A DNA stretch of 64,000 bases from Flavimarina sp. Hel_I_48 (GTDB lineage Bacteria > Bacteroidota > Bacteroidia > Flavobacteriales > Flavobacteriaceae): NCBI RefSeq assembly GCF_000733945.1, contig NZ_JPOL01000002.1, positions 2,295,001 through 2,359,000 on the forward strand, read 5' to 3'. The position numbers were made by a program, and so were the translations under genes. Within the stretch, counting starts at the first letter, position 1. The number at the start of each line of letters is the position of its first letter. This document shows positions 55,381 to 63,244 of this stretch, one piece after another. The notes beneath the pieces are model-generated. The model worked only from the letters and a program-made list of their open reading frames with translations, did not search any database and had not been told where the DNA came from.

Positions 55381-56844
55381 CTAGGTAAGTGACCAGCCTG
55401 GGCTGTACTCCCTTTTCACAAATTTATTAGCCTCTTCCAGATTTGTGACACGCATATTTTCTGCGTCCCAGATCATTTCGATATTTCTACCGGGGTAGGT
55501 CATATAGGTCTCTCCATTATCCCTTGTTTTTTGCTCCTGAATATCTGTTCCCCTGATGGCAAGGTTGGCAATCAAAAGAGTTTCGGTAAGTGGGCCAGCA
55601 ATTTCAAAGGGCGAACTTACCTCCATATTGCCGTAACCAGCGATCGCAGCTTCAACCCATTGTGCATAATGTCCTTCGGCACCGCCGGGAACGCGTTCGA
55701 TGGTTTGGGCTACGTTAGCTTGTTCTGTTTTTGAAAGCGGTAATAATTGTGGGTTCACACCATAAGTGCCACACATCATTTTCCCTTTGGAACCTATAAA
55801 GAGTGCACCGTTGCCGCCGTCACCAAAAGTTTCATTGGGACCTAATTCTTCTGGCCGCGTGGGTTGGATACCGCCGTCCATCCAGTGCATTTTAACTTCA
55901 CCCTCGGTTTTGTCCGTTTTAGGGAAAGTCATGGTAACGTGACTAGAAGGTGGACAGCTATCAGGGAAATATCCACGTTTAAATTCGTCTACATAAACAC
56001 TTCCCACACTGCACTGTACATTTTTAGGGTAGCCAAGGTTGAGCACGCGATAAGGAGGTTCAACAAGGTGACATCCCATATCGCCAAGGGCTCCTGTACC
56101 ATAATCCCACCAGCCGCGCCAGTTAAAAGGCACCAGACCACCTACATAATTCTTCTTGGGAGCAGTACCCAGCCACAGGTCCCAATCCAGTTCCTTTGGT
56201 ATCTCTGTAGCGTTGTCTGGCCATGGAATTCCTTGTGGCCATACAGGACGGTCTGTCCATACATACACTTCACTTACATCACCTATGAGACCAGCATCAT
56301 ACCATTCTCGCAGTTGGCGTACGCCATCACCAGAAGAACCCTGGTTTCCCATCTGGGTGACCACTTTATATTTTTTTGCAGCCTCGGTAAGTTTACGGGC
56401 TTCATAGATATCATGGGTAAGCGGTTTTTGTACATACACATGTTTACCAAGTTCCATGGCAGCCATGGCTGCGACAGCATGAGTATGGTCTGGAGTTGAA
56501 ACCGAAACGGCATCAATATTCTTTGCTTCCTTATCAAGCATCTCACGATAGTCCTTATAGTATTTAGCTTTAGGAAAACGTTTTCTGGAATTTGCGGCAC
56601 GGCGGTCATCAACATCACAGAGAAAGGCAATGTCTGCTTTTCCTGATTTAGCGAAACTGGCAATATCACTCTCTCCTTTTCCACCTACGCCTATACCTGC
56701 TACGACCAGTTTATCACTTGGGGCAATAAAACCCGGACCGCCCAATACGTGACGCGGAATAATGGAAATACCGGCGGTGGCTATAGCAGTACTTTTAATG
56801 AAATTCCTTCTGGAACTGGCTGTTGATGATTCTTTTGATTTCAT
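55381..56844 (-). CDS. Gfo/Idh/MocA family oxidoreductase with twin-Arg signal
   Basis: A 487-aa exported NAD(P)-dependent sugar oxidoreductase. The N-terminus RRNFIKSTAIATAGISI is a Tat signal. GIGVGGKGESDIA forms the Rossmann motif, AAMELGKHVYVQKPLTHD has the conserved EKP-type lysine (as QKP), and GDMGCHLVEPPYRV is the later domain. Tat-exported members of this family in Bacteroidota act on glycans or cyclitols; the substrate is not predictable. No polysaccharide utilisation genes are adjacent. Confidence 0.9.
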   Translation of the reverse strand: MKSKESSTASSRRNFIKSTAIATAGISIIPRHVLGGPGFIAPSDKLVVAGIGVGGKGESDIASFAKSGKADIAFLCDVDDRRAANSRKRFPKAKYYKDYREMLDKEAKNIDAVSVSTPDHTHAVAAMAAMELGKHVYVQKPLTHDIYEARKLTEAAKKYKVVTQMGNQGSSGDGVRQLREWYDAGLIGDVSEVYVWTDRPVWPQGIPWPDNATEIPKELDWDLWLGTAPKKNYVGGLVPFNWRGWWDYGTGALGDMGCHLVEPPYRVLNLGYPKNVQCSVGSVYVDEFKRGYFPDSCPPSSHVTMTFPKTDKTEGEVKMHWMDGGIQPTRPEELGPNETFGDGGNGALFIGSKGKMMCGTYGVNPQLLPLSKTEQANVAQTIERVPGGAEGHYAQWVEAAIAGYGNMEVSSPFEIAGPLTETLLIANLAIRGTDIQEQKTRDNGETYMTYPGRNIEMIWDAENMRVTNLEEANKFVKREYSPGWSLT

Positions 56845-57056
56845 AATATCTAGTAAAACGGTTTAGTTATTTTCATTTAATAGGTATCAAGATACTTATA
56901 ACGTTTGCGTTATGCAAGCATTAAAATTAATTTCTTTTCAACTTAGAGTTAAATCAATAGAGAAATACATAACTATCCCTTGATATCACTATCATTTATT
57001 TGAAAAATAATTTTTATAACATTAGAATAAGCAACCTGGTACTTAGGAAATGGGAG

Positions 57057-57287
57057 TTAATCAATATTCTCAACAATGCTATACTTATAAAGAGAGGTAT
57101 TTTGATCATCAATCATCGCTATTAAATGTTCTCTAAGTTCTGGTTGAACCTTAAATGAAATCTCTGCATCTATATCCTCTACAAGTGCGTCCATAAAGGA
57201 GAATGCGCGATAGACTTCTTCTCGAGTAAAAGGTTGTTTTACTATGATCTCTAAAGATCTATTGGCAATATTTTTATAAGTGAACAT
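57057..57287 (-). CDS. small hypothetical protein
   Basis: A 76-aa protein of unknown function with no signal peptide or recognisable motif. The frame is isolated in an AT-rich stretch and its codon use looks plausible for this genome. Confidence is moderate only. Confidence 0.5.
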   Translation of the reverse strand: MFTYKNIANRSLEIIVKQPFTREEVYRAFSFMDALVEDIDAEISFKVQPELREHLIAMIDDQNTSLYKYSIVENID

Positions 57288-57724
57288 ATAATTATTATTT
57301 AAGGCACGCTTTTAAGAGCTTTTCCAGTTTGGAGTATATTGAAATTTTGGAATTAAAGAGTATTGTCTTTCTAAAGTATTCTTCTTAAAGTACTCCTTTA
57401 ACTACGCTATTGTTACACAATACAAAAACAAATTGGTTGAAGCGAATCGTTAGTATAGTCTCTATATATAAGGAGTATCTAAAAAATTATATAGGCATAA
57501 AAGGATTTTAGAGCGCAAAGTACGATAATTCTTTTAGTTCGGTAATTTCAGAACTAAAAATTGATTCAAAATATTTATTTTTCACTAAATTTTCTTTGTA
57601 AGAAATAAGCTTCAAATTGAATGTACTATAAAGATTAAGTGCATAAATTTTGGTCGTAATAATATATTTAGTATATTGCCGCACCTTAAATCATAAAATT
57701 TTATTAAATTAAAGTAGGTCTGTT
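57288..57724. other. AT-rich gene-free region with repeated AGTAT/AGTACT motifs
   Basis: 437 bp without a gene. Several short GAGTAT, AGTATT and AGTACT motifs occur, including TAAAGTATTCTTCTTAAAGT near 57375. No clear promoter or terminator. The next gene starts at 57725. Confidence 0.4.
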
Positions 57725-58501
57725 ATGAAAAAATTAACCTTTTTAACCTCTCTTTTAATCGTATTGATCTCTTGTACTACAGAAGAAATGGATATGATCG
57801 AACAAGAATTTACAGCTGTAGAACAGGAAACTAAACCACTAGAAGCGCAGCCCGAAACGCAACTTAAAATACCGTCAGATTCTGTTGCTATAGAAGTCGA
57901 GGTATTGGAGAGTAAAGCGCTCCGTACTACTTTAGAGGTATTCAAAGACGATCCAGACTTCAAAATGAATGCACAAACAAAGGAAAATCAAAACTCTTCC
58001 CTTTGTTTTCAGTTTGTCTACCCTCTGGTTGTGGCTTATAATGATGGTTCTGAAAAACAATTAAAGGATTATGATGCTTTATTGGGAGCTTTATTGGATG
58101 AAAGTACTGAACGGCATATTACAGGAGTAGGTTTTCCATTTGAAATTTATAAAGATGGCAGCAATCAGGTTTACGAAATAAATGATGAAGAAGAATTCAA
58201 AATGTTAATTGCAGACTGTGGCTATGATGAAGTAAGCTATACAGATGTGATTCATGTAACAAGTCCTTGTTTTACGGTAAATTATCCTCTGGAACTAATA
58301 ATCAGCGATAAGGTAAAAGCATTCGAAAGTCAGGAAGAAGCAGATACCTATTTTAATACTTTCTGGTCTTCTTCTACAACCGTTACTATTTCATATCCCT
58401 TCCGTGTAACATTGCATACAGCAGACGGGGATGAGCGTACATCAATTGAAAATGATTTTGAGATGATCAATCTTGTTAAGACAATCTGCGGAATAGAATA
58501 A
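57725..58501 (+). CDS. hypothetical lipoprotein with two similar halves
   Basis: A 258-aa lipoprotein (lipobox LISC, Cys17). Two segments resemble each other: SSLCFQFVYPLVVAYNDGSE (residues 91-110) and SPCFTVNYPLELIISD, about 90 residues later, each followed by an acidic helix. It may be a small duplicated domain. Not recognised. A strong terminator follows at 58533. Confidence 0.75.
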   Translation: MKKLTFLTSLLIVLISCTTEEMDMIEQEFTAVEQETKPLEAQPETQLKIPSDSVAIEVEVLESKALRTTLEVFKDDPDFKMNAQTKENQNSSLCFQFVYPLVVAYNDGSEKQLKDYDALLGALLDESTERHITGVGFPFEIYKDGSNQVYEINDEEEFKMLIADCGYDEVSYTDVIHVTSPCFTVNYPLELIISDKVKAFESQEEADTYFNTFWSSSTTVTISYPFRVTLHTADGDERTSIENDFEMINLVKTICGIE

Positions 58502-58532
58502 ATACAAGTTATTTTACTTAAAAAACCCCACT

Positions 58533-58559
58533 AAACCACCTATTACAGGTGGTTTTTTA
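58533..58559 (+). terminator. terminator after the duplicated lipoprotein
   Basis: AAACCACCT (58533-58541) pairs with AGGTGGTTT (58547-58555) with a 5-nt loop, then a T run. Confidence 0.85.
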
Positions 58560-58610
58560 TTGTTTTACTTCGGAATAAAGCTTATATTAAATCCTATCAA
58601 AAATCAATAT

Positions 58611-59117
58611 ATGAGCAGAGGTTTTGTAAAGGAAGACGATCAGGAGGAAGCGCCCATTATACCGCCACGCGCCGCACTCCCGGAGGGCGCGATTAACTAT
58701 GTGACTCCCTATGGATTGCAGCAATTGCATAAAGAGCGTGACGAACTAGAAGGTAAAATTGCCAGCCTCGATGAAGATGATGAGCGGGAGCGCCGGCGAG
58801 CGATGGCCCTTCTAAATGGTAACCTCAACCTCCTTCTTGAACGTATACATGCCGCCCGTGTTCTTGAACCCGAAAACCAGAATCACACTGAAATACGTTT
58901 TGGGGCCTGGGTAACCTACACAGTCAATACGGGTGGAAAACCGATTAAAATTCAGATTGTAGGCGTAGATGAGGCTGATGTGAAGAAAAACAAAATTGCG
59001 TTTACTGCACCCATCGCGATTGCACTTACCGGAAAGAAAGCCGGCGACGAAGCCGTACTCAACCTGGGTAAAGAAAAAAGAAACCTACATATTGAAGCTG
59101 TAGCGTATGAGAAGTAA
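58611..59117 (+). CDS. GreA/GreB-like transcription factor
   Basis: A 168-aa protein with the GreA/B coiled-coil start (YVTPYGLQQLHKERDEL), the acidic segment and the C-terminal domain (FGAWVTYTVNTGGK and GKKAGDEAVLNL). I start at the ATG at 58611 because it follows the normal Gre layout; the longer frame from 58560 adds residues that do not fit. Either a true elongation factor or a Gre-related regulator. Convergent with the MOSC gene, only 5 bp apart. Confidence 0.85.
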   Translation: MSRGFVKEDDQEEAPIIPPRAALPEGAINYVTPYGLQQLHKERDELEGKIASLDEDDERERRRAMALLNGNLNLLLERIHAARVLEPENQNHTEIRFGAWVTYTVNTGGKPIKIQIVGVDEADVKKNKIAFTAPIAIALTGKKAGDEAVLNLGKEKRNLHIEAVAYEK

Positions 59118-59122
59118 AAATT

Positions 59123-59914
59123 TTACGAATTAACGCTTATAGCGTCACTCAATTTTAAGGTACCTGTAGATTTTGGTACAAGATAAACACCGAAATCAAC
59201 ACCTCCTTCCGCCTTTTTATAACTGGCCAACTCGCGCAGCGGCTGTTGATCCTTATCTTTCTGTGAAGTATCAGGATCTATTGTAATCATGGTGCAGCGT
59301 TTAGTACAGGAAACCACTTCAAAAATACAGTTCCCTATTTTGATATTTTTCCAGAATTCCTCTTCAAAAGGCTTACTCCCAGAAACCACTATATTGGGTC
59401 GAAAACGGCCTATTTTTACCTGTTTTTTAAGTCTTTTGTTCAGATTTTCGAGCGAAGCCGTGGTTACTAAATGTATGGGGGAGGCATCACAAAAGTTAAT
59501 TGGGATTTCGCTTTTGCTTTTTGAGGAGAAACGTGGTTTTTGTTTGTCTATCATCACAAGCCTACAAGATTGATCCAGCAAATGGCTGAGCCATTTATTT
59601 ATAGGATGCTCCGCTAGAAGTCCCTCTGTGGGAATCTTAAAAAGTTCTATTTGTACCTTATTTTGAAAGTCTTTTGTATAGTCGATGCATATTGGTTCTT
59701 GGTCATCAGCGGAAAGTTCTAAAAGATCGCCTCGCAATGCTACTTTTATATTTAATAAGGCAGGATTTTCCCTGGCGGTGATTATTTGCTCTTCCGTATT
59801 AATTACCGCAAATTCACGATCCCTGAGAAACCCTGTTTGCACAACTTCAACTTCTTCCCTTGTGATTGATCTGGCCGATTTCAGCGGGTAAACATACAAT
59901 TGTTCTATTTTCAT
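59123..59914 (-). CDS. MOSC domain protein (YcbX-like)
   Basis: A 263-aa protein with the MOSC N-terminal beta-barrel (MKIEQLYVYPLKSARS) and the MOSC domain with the conserved Cys in VVSCTKRCTMI. YcbX-like proteins reduce N-hydroxylated bases with a molybdenum cofactor. The start at 59914 leads directly into the domain; eight extra codons upstream are possible. Not in an operon with molybdopterin genes here. Confidence 0.88.
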   Translation of the reverse strand: MKIEQLYVYPLKSARSITREEVEVVQTGFLRDREFAVINTEEQIITARENPALLNIKVALRGDLLELSADDQEPICIDYTKDFQNKVQIELFKIPTEGLLAEHPINKWLSHLLDQSCRLVMIDKQKPRFSSKSKSEIPINFCDASPIHLVTTASLENLNKRLKKQVKIGRFRPNIVVSGSKPFEEEFWKNIKIGNCIFEVVSCTKRCTMITIDPDTSQKDKDQQPLRELASYKKAEGGVDFGVYLVPKSTGTLKLSDAISVNS

Positions 59915-60044
59915 AACCAGATTTAAGGTGAATCCCAACCAATTTTATGCTAAAAATACCGATTTATAATAAGAAAAGGTCCTGAAATCTTAAGCGCGAA
60001 TGCTCAAAATTTCAAGACCTCTTATTAGATCCTCAAAAACCAAA

Positions 60045-60575
60045 TTAGTTCATGGGGGTGTATTCAAATTTCTGTCCACCTACAGATATGTCTACCATAA
60101 GACCACCTCGTGGCACTATAAATACGGCTACGCCCTCACGGTAATTTACGTCTGCGGCAGCGCCACTTTTAAGCATAACAGCTGAAACATTTCCGGTAAA
60201 TTCAAAATCATCATCCCTAAAACGGTCAAAAGATTTTGCGTCTTCAAAGAAAATAATTTCACTGAAAGTTTTTCCACCGGCTTGCAAACCAACGTCAAGT
60301 TTTTTCACATCGGCCATTCCTACCATTTGTCCGTTCTGGTATACAACGCCATTTCCGGAGGCTGCGCCTACGATAAAACCGCCCTTGCCTACTTTAGGAA
60401 AAACAACATATGCAATGGCATCATCCATAAATTTCTGAATGCCGGCATCCTTTGTTATTAAGCTGCTTTTCACTTCATCTGCAGCGGCAATTACCTTCTT
60501 ATCTTTCTTGCTTTGAGCAAAAGTACCTATGCTTATAAAAAGCATGGCTACCATAAAAATCTTACTCTTTTTCAT
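60045..60575 (-). CDS. SYLF domain (YSC84-like) protein
   Basis: A 176-aa exported protein with a signal peptide ending near TFAQ and a SYLF lipid-binding domain: VVFPKVGKGGFIVGAASGNGVVY and FTGNVSAVMLKSGA. Bacterial members bind lipids in the periplasm. No obvious functional partner nearby. Confidence 0.9.
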   Translation of the reverse strand: MKKSKIFMVAMLFISIGTFAQSKKDKKVIAAADEVKSSLITKDAGIQKFMDDAIAYVVFPKVGKGGFIVGAASGNGVVYQNGQMVGMADVKKLDVGLQAGGKTFSEIIFFEDAKSFDRFRDDDFEFTGNVSAVMLKSGAAADVNYREGVAVFIVPRGGLMVDISVGGQKFEYTPMN

Positions 60576-60775
60576 ACTATGTTCTGTTTAAAGTTGAGTT
60601 CAAAAGTATCACTAAATACCTCAGGTGATAGTTAAAACTGCGTTACCTTATGTGAAGGCATTGCTAAATAATAACCATTAAAGGGTCTTTATATTCTTGC
60701 CTATTAGAAATAAGAATTTGACTTCAAGCTTGCATTTAATATGGGAGCTTTAAACGAATAAACAGCATGGGAAAA

Positions 60776-61825
60776 TCAGTGTGCTTCCACACCTTCCTCA
60801 ATATTTTCTTCGATTTCTTCTTCGGTTTCTTTGTCAAGATCGGGATGGGTATCTACGGGAGTACCGTTTTTGATCAATAAAGAAAAATACATAGGAAAAT
60901 GATCTGACCCGTAGTATGAAAGTCGGCGCATTTCCTCTACATAAATATCCTGGGAGTGAAACATATGATCAATGGGAAAGCGTAAATACCAGTACTCTGC
61001 ATGAAATGTAGGATACAGTCCCCGGCCTATACGCGGGTCTATAAGTCCGGTCATTTTTCTAAACAAACGGGATACCCGCGACCATACAACATCGTTGAGA
61101 TCACCACACACGACAATGGGTGCATTGAGATCGCGCACTTTTTTACCGGCAAGAAGTAGCTCGGCATCACGTTCTTTAGAAGTTTCGTTTTCTGTTGGGC
61201 TGGGCGGTGCGGGATGTACGCAGATAAGATTGAGTGGATCGCCCTTCCGGTAATGTACTTTAGTAAAAATGGAAGGTACATCCTCTTCAACCATGTATTC
61301 TACGCGGGTGTCAGTAAGTTTGTATTTTGAATATAAGTGCATACCGTAGTAATTGTCAATGGGAACCTTGACGGTATAGGGATAGTCCTTTTCAAAGCAT
61401 TCCAACTCTGCTTCCCATTTTTTATCGGTTTCCATGGTCAGGAAAACATCAGGCTCCTCTTTGTAGATCAGATCACGGAATTTGTCATATTCCCTATTGT
61501 CCTGAAGCACATTTGCGGTAATTAAGCTCAGTTTCTTTAAATGTGAAGTGTTTTTGGGACGTTTTCTGCCTACCGGATATATTTTAGAATACGGTATTAC
61601 GATAATGATCTGCAGGGTTAGCGTTGCGATAAGGCCTATGAGCATACCCCATTGCCAGTCGCGTTCAGGATAGGAAAGTATAAGAATAAGAAATATTACA
61701 AAAGCCTGAAGAAAACTTGTTTGCACGCGTACATAATCCCAGCCACGAACCGCCCAGTGTTTTATATGCACAAGCGGCAACAGGGCAATGAGAATGAAGA
61801 AGCCGGCAAAATAGTATAAAACCAT
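60776..61825 (-). CDS. membrane-anchored endonuclease/exonuclease/phosphatase family protein
   Basis: A 349-aa protein with three N-terminal membrane helices and a C-terminal EEP domain: ITANVLQDNREY, VVCGDLNDVVW (Asp-Asn) and SYYGSDHFPMY (Asp-His). Possible roles are phosphodiesterase, sphingomyelinase-like or phosphatase activity at the membrane face. Only 3 bp after gldA, so co-transcribed. Confidence 0.88.
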   Translation of the reverse strand: MVLYYFAGFFILIALLPLVHIKHWAVRGWDYVRVQTSFLQAFVIFLILILSYPERDWQWGMLIGLIATLTLQIIIVIPYSKIYPVGRKRPKNTSHLKKLSLITANVLQDNREYDKFRDLIYKEEPDVFLTMETDKKWEAELECFEKDYPYTVKVPIDNYYGMHLYSKYKLTDTRVEYMVEEDVPSIFTKVHYRKGDPLNLICVHPAPPSPTENETSKERDAELLLAGKKVRDLNAPIVVCGDLNDVVWSRVSRLFRKMTGLIDPRIGRGLYPTFHAEYWYLRFPIDHMFHSQDIYVEEMRRLSYYGSDHFPMYFSLLIKNGTPVDTHPDLDKETEEEIEENIEEGVEAH

Positions 61826-61828
61826 AGG

Positions 61829-62728
61829 TTAGTTGTTTTTTGTAAGATCTTGAAAAAGTGATTCTAAGTTGGTATTTTTTTTATTCAGCTGAAGTATTTT
61901 CAGGCCATTGTCGTGGGCAAAATCAAACACCGCCGGCCGCATGTCCCTTTTAGTATCAAAAAGAATTTCATAGCAAAACCGGGTAGTGTTTTTAATTGCT
62001 ATCACTTTATGAAGCTGCTGCAGGGCCACTTCTTCCACGCGGTAATCAAATTCTACAACGAGCAATTGTTCTTTTTCATCCTGAAGTTCCGCAAGGCGTT
62101 TGTCTGCAACTATAATCCCGTGGTCTATAATTATGGCGCGATCACAAATGGCTTCCACTTCTTGCATGATATGGGTTGACAGCAGCACCGTTTTTTCTTT
62201 TCCAATGGTCTTTATGAGTTCGCGGATATCTACAAGTTGATTGGGGTCCAGCCCCGTTGTGGGTTCATCGAGAATAAGCACTTCCGGATCGTGCAATAGG
62301 GCAGCGGCAAGGCCCACACGCTGGCGATAGCCCTTGCTGAGGGATTGTATTTTTTTATGCGCTTCGGGCAGGAGGCCGGTGCGCTCAATAAGTTCGTCAA
62401 TTTTAGGATTTTTCAAATGATGCAGCCCCGCGTTGAACTTTAGGTACTCGCGTACGTACATATCCAGATACAGGGGGTTGTTTTCGGGAAGATAGCCCAC
62501 GCTTTGCTGAACCTTTTTTTTTGAAGTAGCCATGTCATAACCGTTTACCTTGACAATTCCCGAAGTAGGGGAAATGTATCCCGTAAGTATTTTCATCATC
62601 GTGCTTTTGCCAGCACCATTAGGACCCAAAAAACCAGTTATTTCCCCTTTTTTTATAGTGAAACTTATAGCTTGAAGTGCCTGTTGTGTGCCGTAGCTTT
62701 TAGACACTTCAGATACGGTTATAGACAT
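61829..62728 (-). CDS. gldA: gliding motility ABC transporter ATP-binding protein GldA
   Basis: ATPase of the GldAFG transporter needed for gliding and linked to type IX secretion in Bacteroidota. The 299-aa protein has Walker A GPNGAGKST at residues 35-43, the ABC signature LSKGYRQR at 130-137 and Walker B LILDEP at 151-156, and a GldA-type C-terminal domain. The membrane partners gldF and gldG are not in this window. Its presence fits the T9SS sorting domain at 17558. Confidence 0.93.
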   Translation of the reverse strand: MSITVSEVSKSYGTQQALQAISFTIKKGEITGFLGPNGAGKSTMMKILTGYISPTSGIVKVNGYDMATSKKKVQQSVGYLPENNPLYLDMYVREYLKFNAGLHHLKNPKIDELIERTGLLPEAHKKIQSLSKGYRQRVGLAAALLHDPEVLILDEPTTGLDPNQLVDIRELIKTIGKEKTVLLSTHIMQEVEAICDRAIIIDHGIIVADKRLAELQDEKEQLLVVEFDYRVEEVALQQLHKVIAIKNTTRFCYEILFDTKRDMRPAVFDFAHDNGLKILQLNKKNTNLESLFQDLTKNN

Positions 62729-63034
62729 TTTTTGCTTTTGTTGACCGGTTAATTAAAAGGGTATAACGCATTATGATTCAATTTGTTCTTAATGAGGATT
62801 CAGGTTCAAAATTATAGAAATAGAATTAATTCGTTTCAGTTTGTCCCTTTAATCGCAAAATACACAGACTACTTGGCACTGAAAGTAGCGCCAAAGTGAG
62901 TTGGCAAAAATAAGATTAAGTAGCTTGTGCTGCCTATTTTTAACAATCCTGATGTTCTGATGGTATCAATTTCTTAAAAATATTCCATCAAACTACAAAT
63001 ATGTTAAAAATCAAGAATATTTAATAGATTTAAA
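62729..63034. other. gene-free region upstream of the pheA leader
   Basis: About 306 bp between divergent gldA and the pheA leader. I see no clear promoter box of the TAnnTTTG type; the leader starts at 63035. Confidence 0.4.
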
Positions 63035-63193
63035 ATGCGTTCCTATTATTTTTTCTACTTTAGCGACTCATTTAACAGCAAATGCTCAACCTACGTTATT
63101 TCTGGAACCGTTATTACTTCTTTTTCTTTGGGAAAGAGGCGGGACCACTATAGCGATAGGTATAGTAAAAAATATTCAGGTCCCGATGTATAA
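63035..63193 (+). CDS. putative leader peptide of pheA
   Basis: An open frame of 52 codons whose codons 4-9 are Tyr-Tyr-Phe-Phe-Tyr-Phe, with a further Phe at 13. It ends inside the terminator hairpin that precedes pheA. This is the arrangement expected of ribosome-mediated attenuation by phenylalanine and tyrosine. The frame is longer than classical leader peptides and its stop codon lies in the hairpin loop, which is unusual. Confidence 0.55.
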   Translation: MRSYYFFYFSDSFNSKCSTYVISGTVITSFSLGKRRDHYSDRYSKKYSGPDV

Positions 63194-63207
63194 TCGGGGC
63201 CTTTTTT
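63140..63207 (+). promoter_or_regulatory. attenuator: terminator and competing antiterminator
   Basis: Terminator: GGTCCCGAT (63179-63187) pairs with ATCGGGGCC (63193-63201) and is followed by TTTTTT. Antiterminator: CGGGACC (63140-63146) is the perfect complement of GGTCCCG (63179-63185), with an inner stem ACTATA (63147-63152)/TATAGT (63161-63166). The two structures exclude each other. The arrangement would couple pheA transcription to translation of the Tyr/Phe-rich leader. Confidence 0.6.
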
Positions 63208-63244
63208 AGTTTCCGCCAATGCGGAAAAAACAAAACGAAATGCA

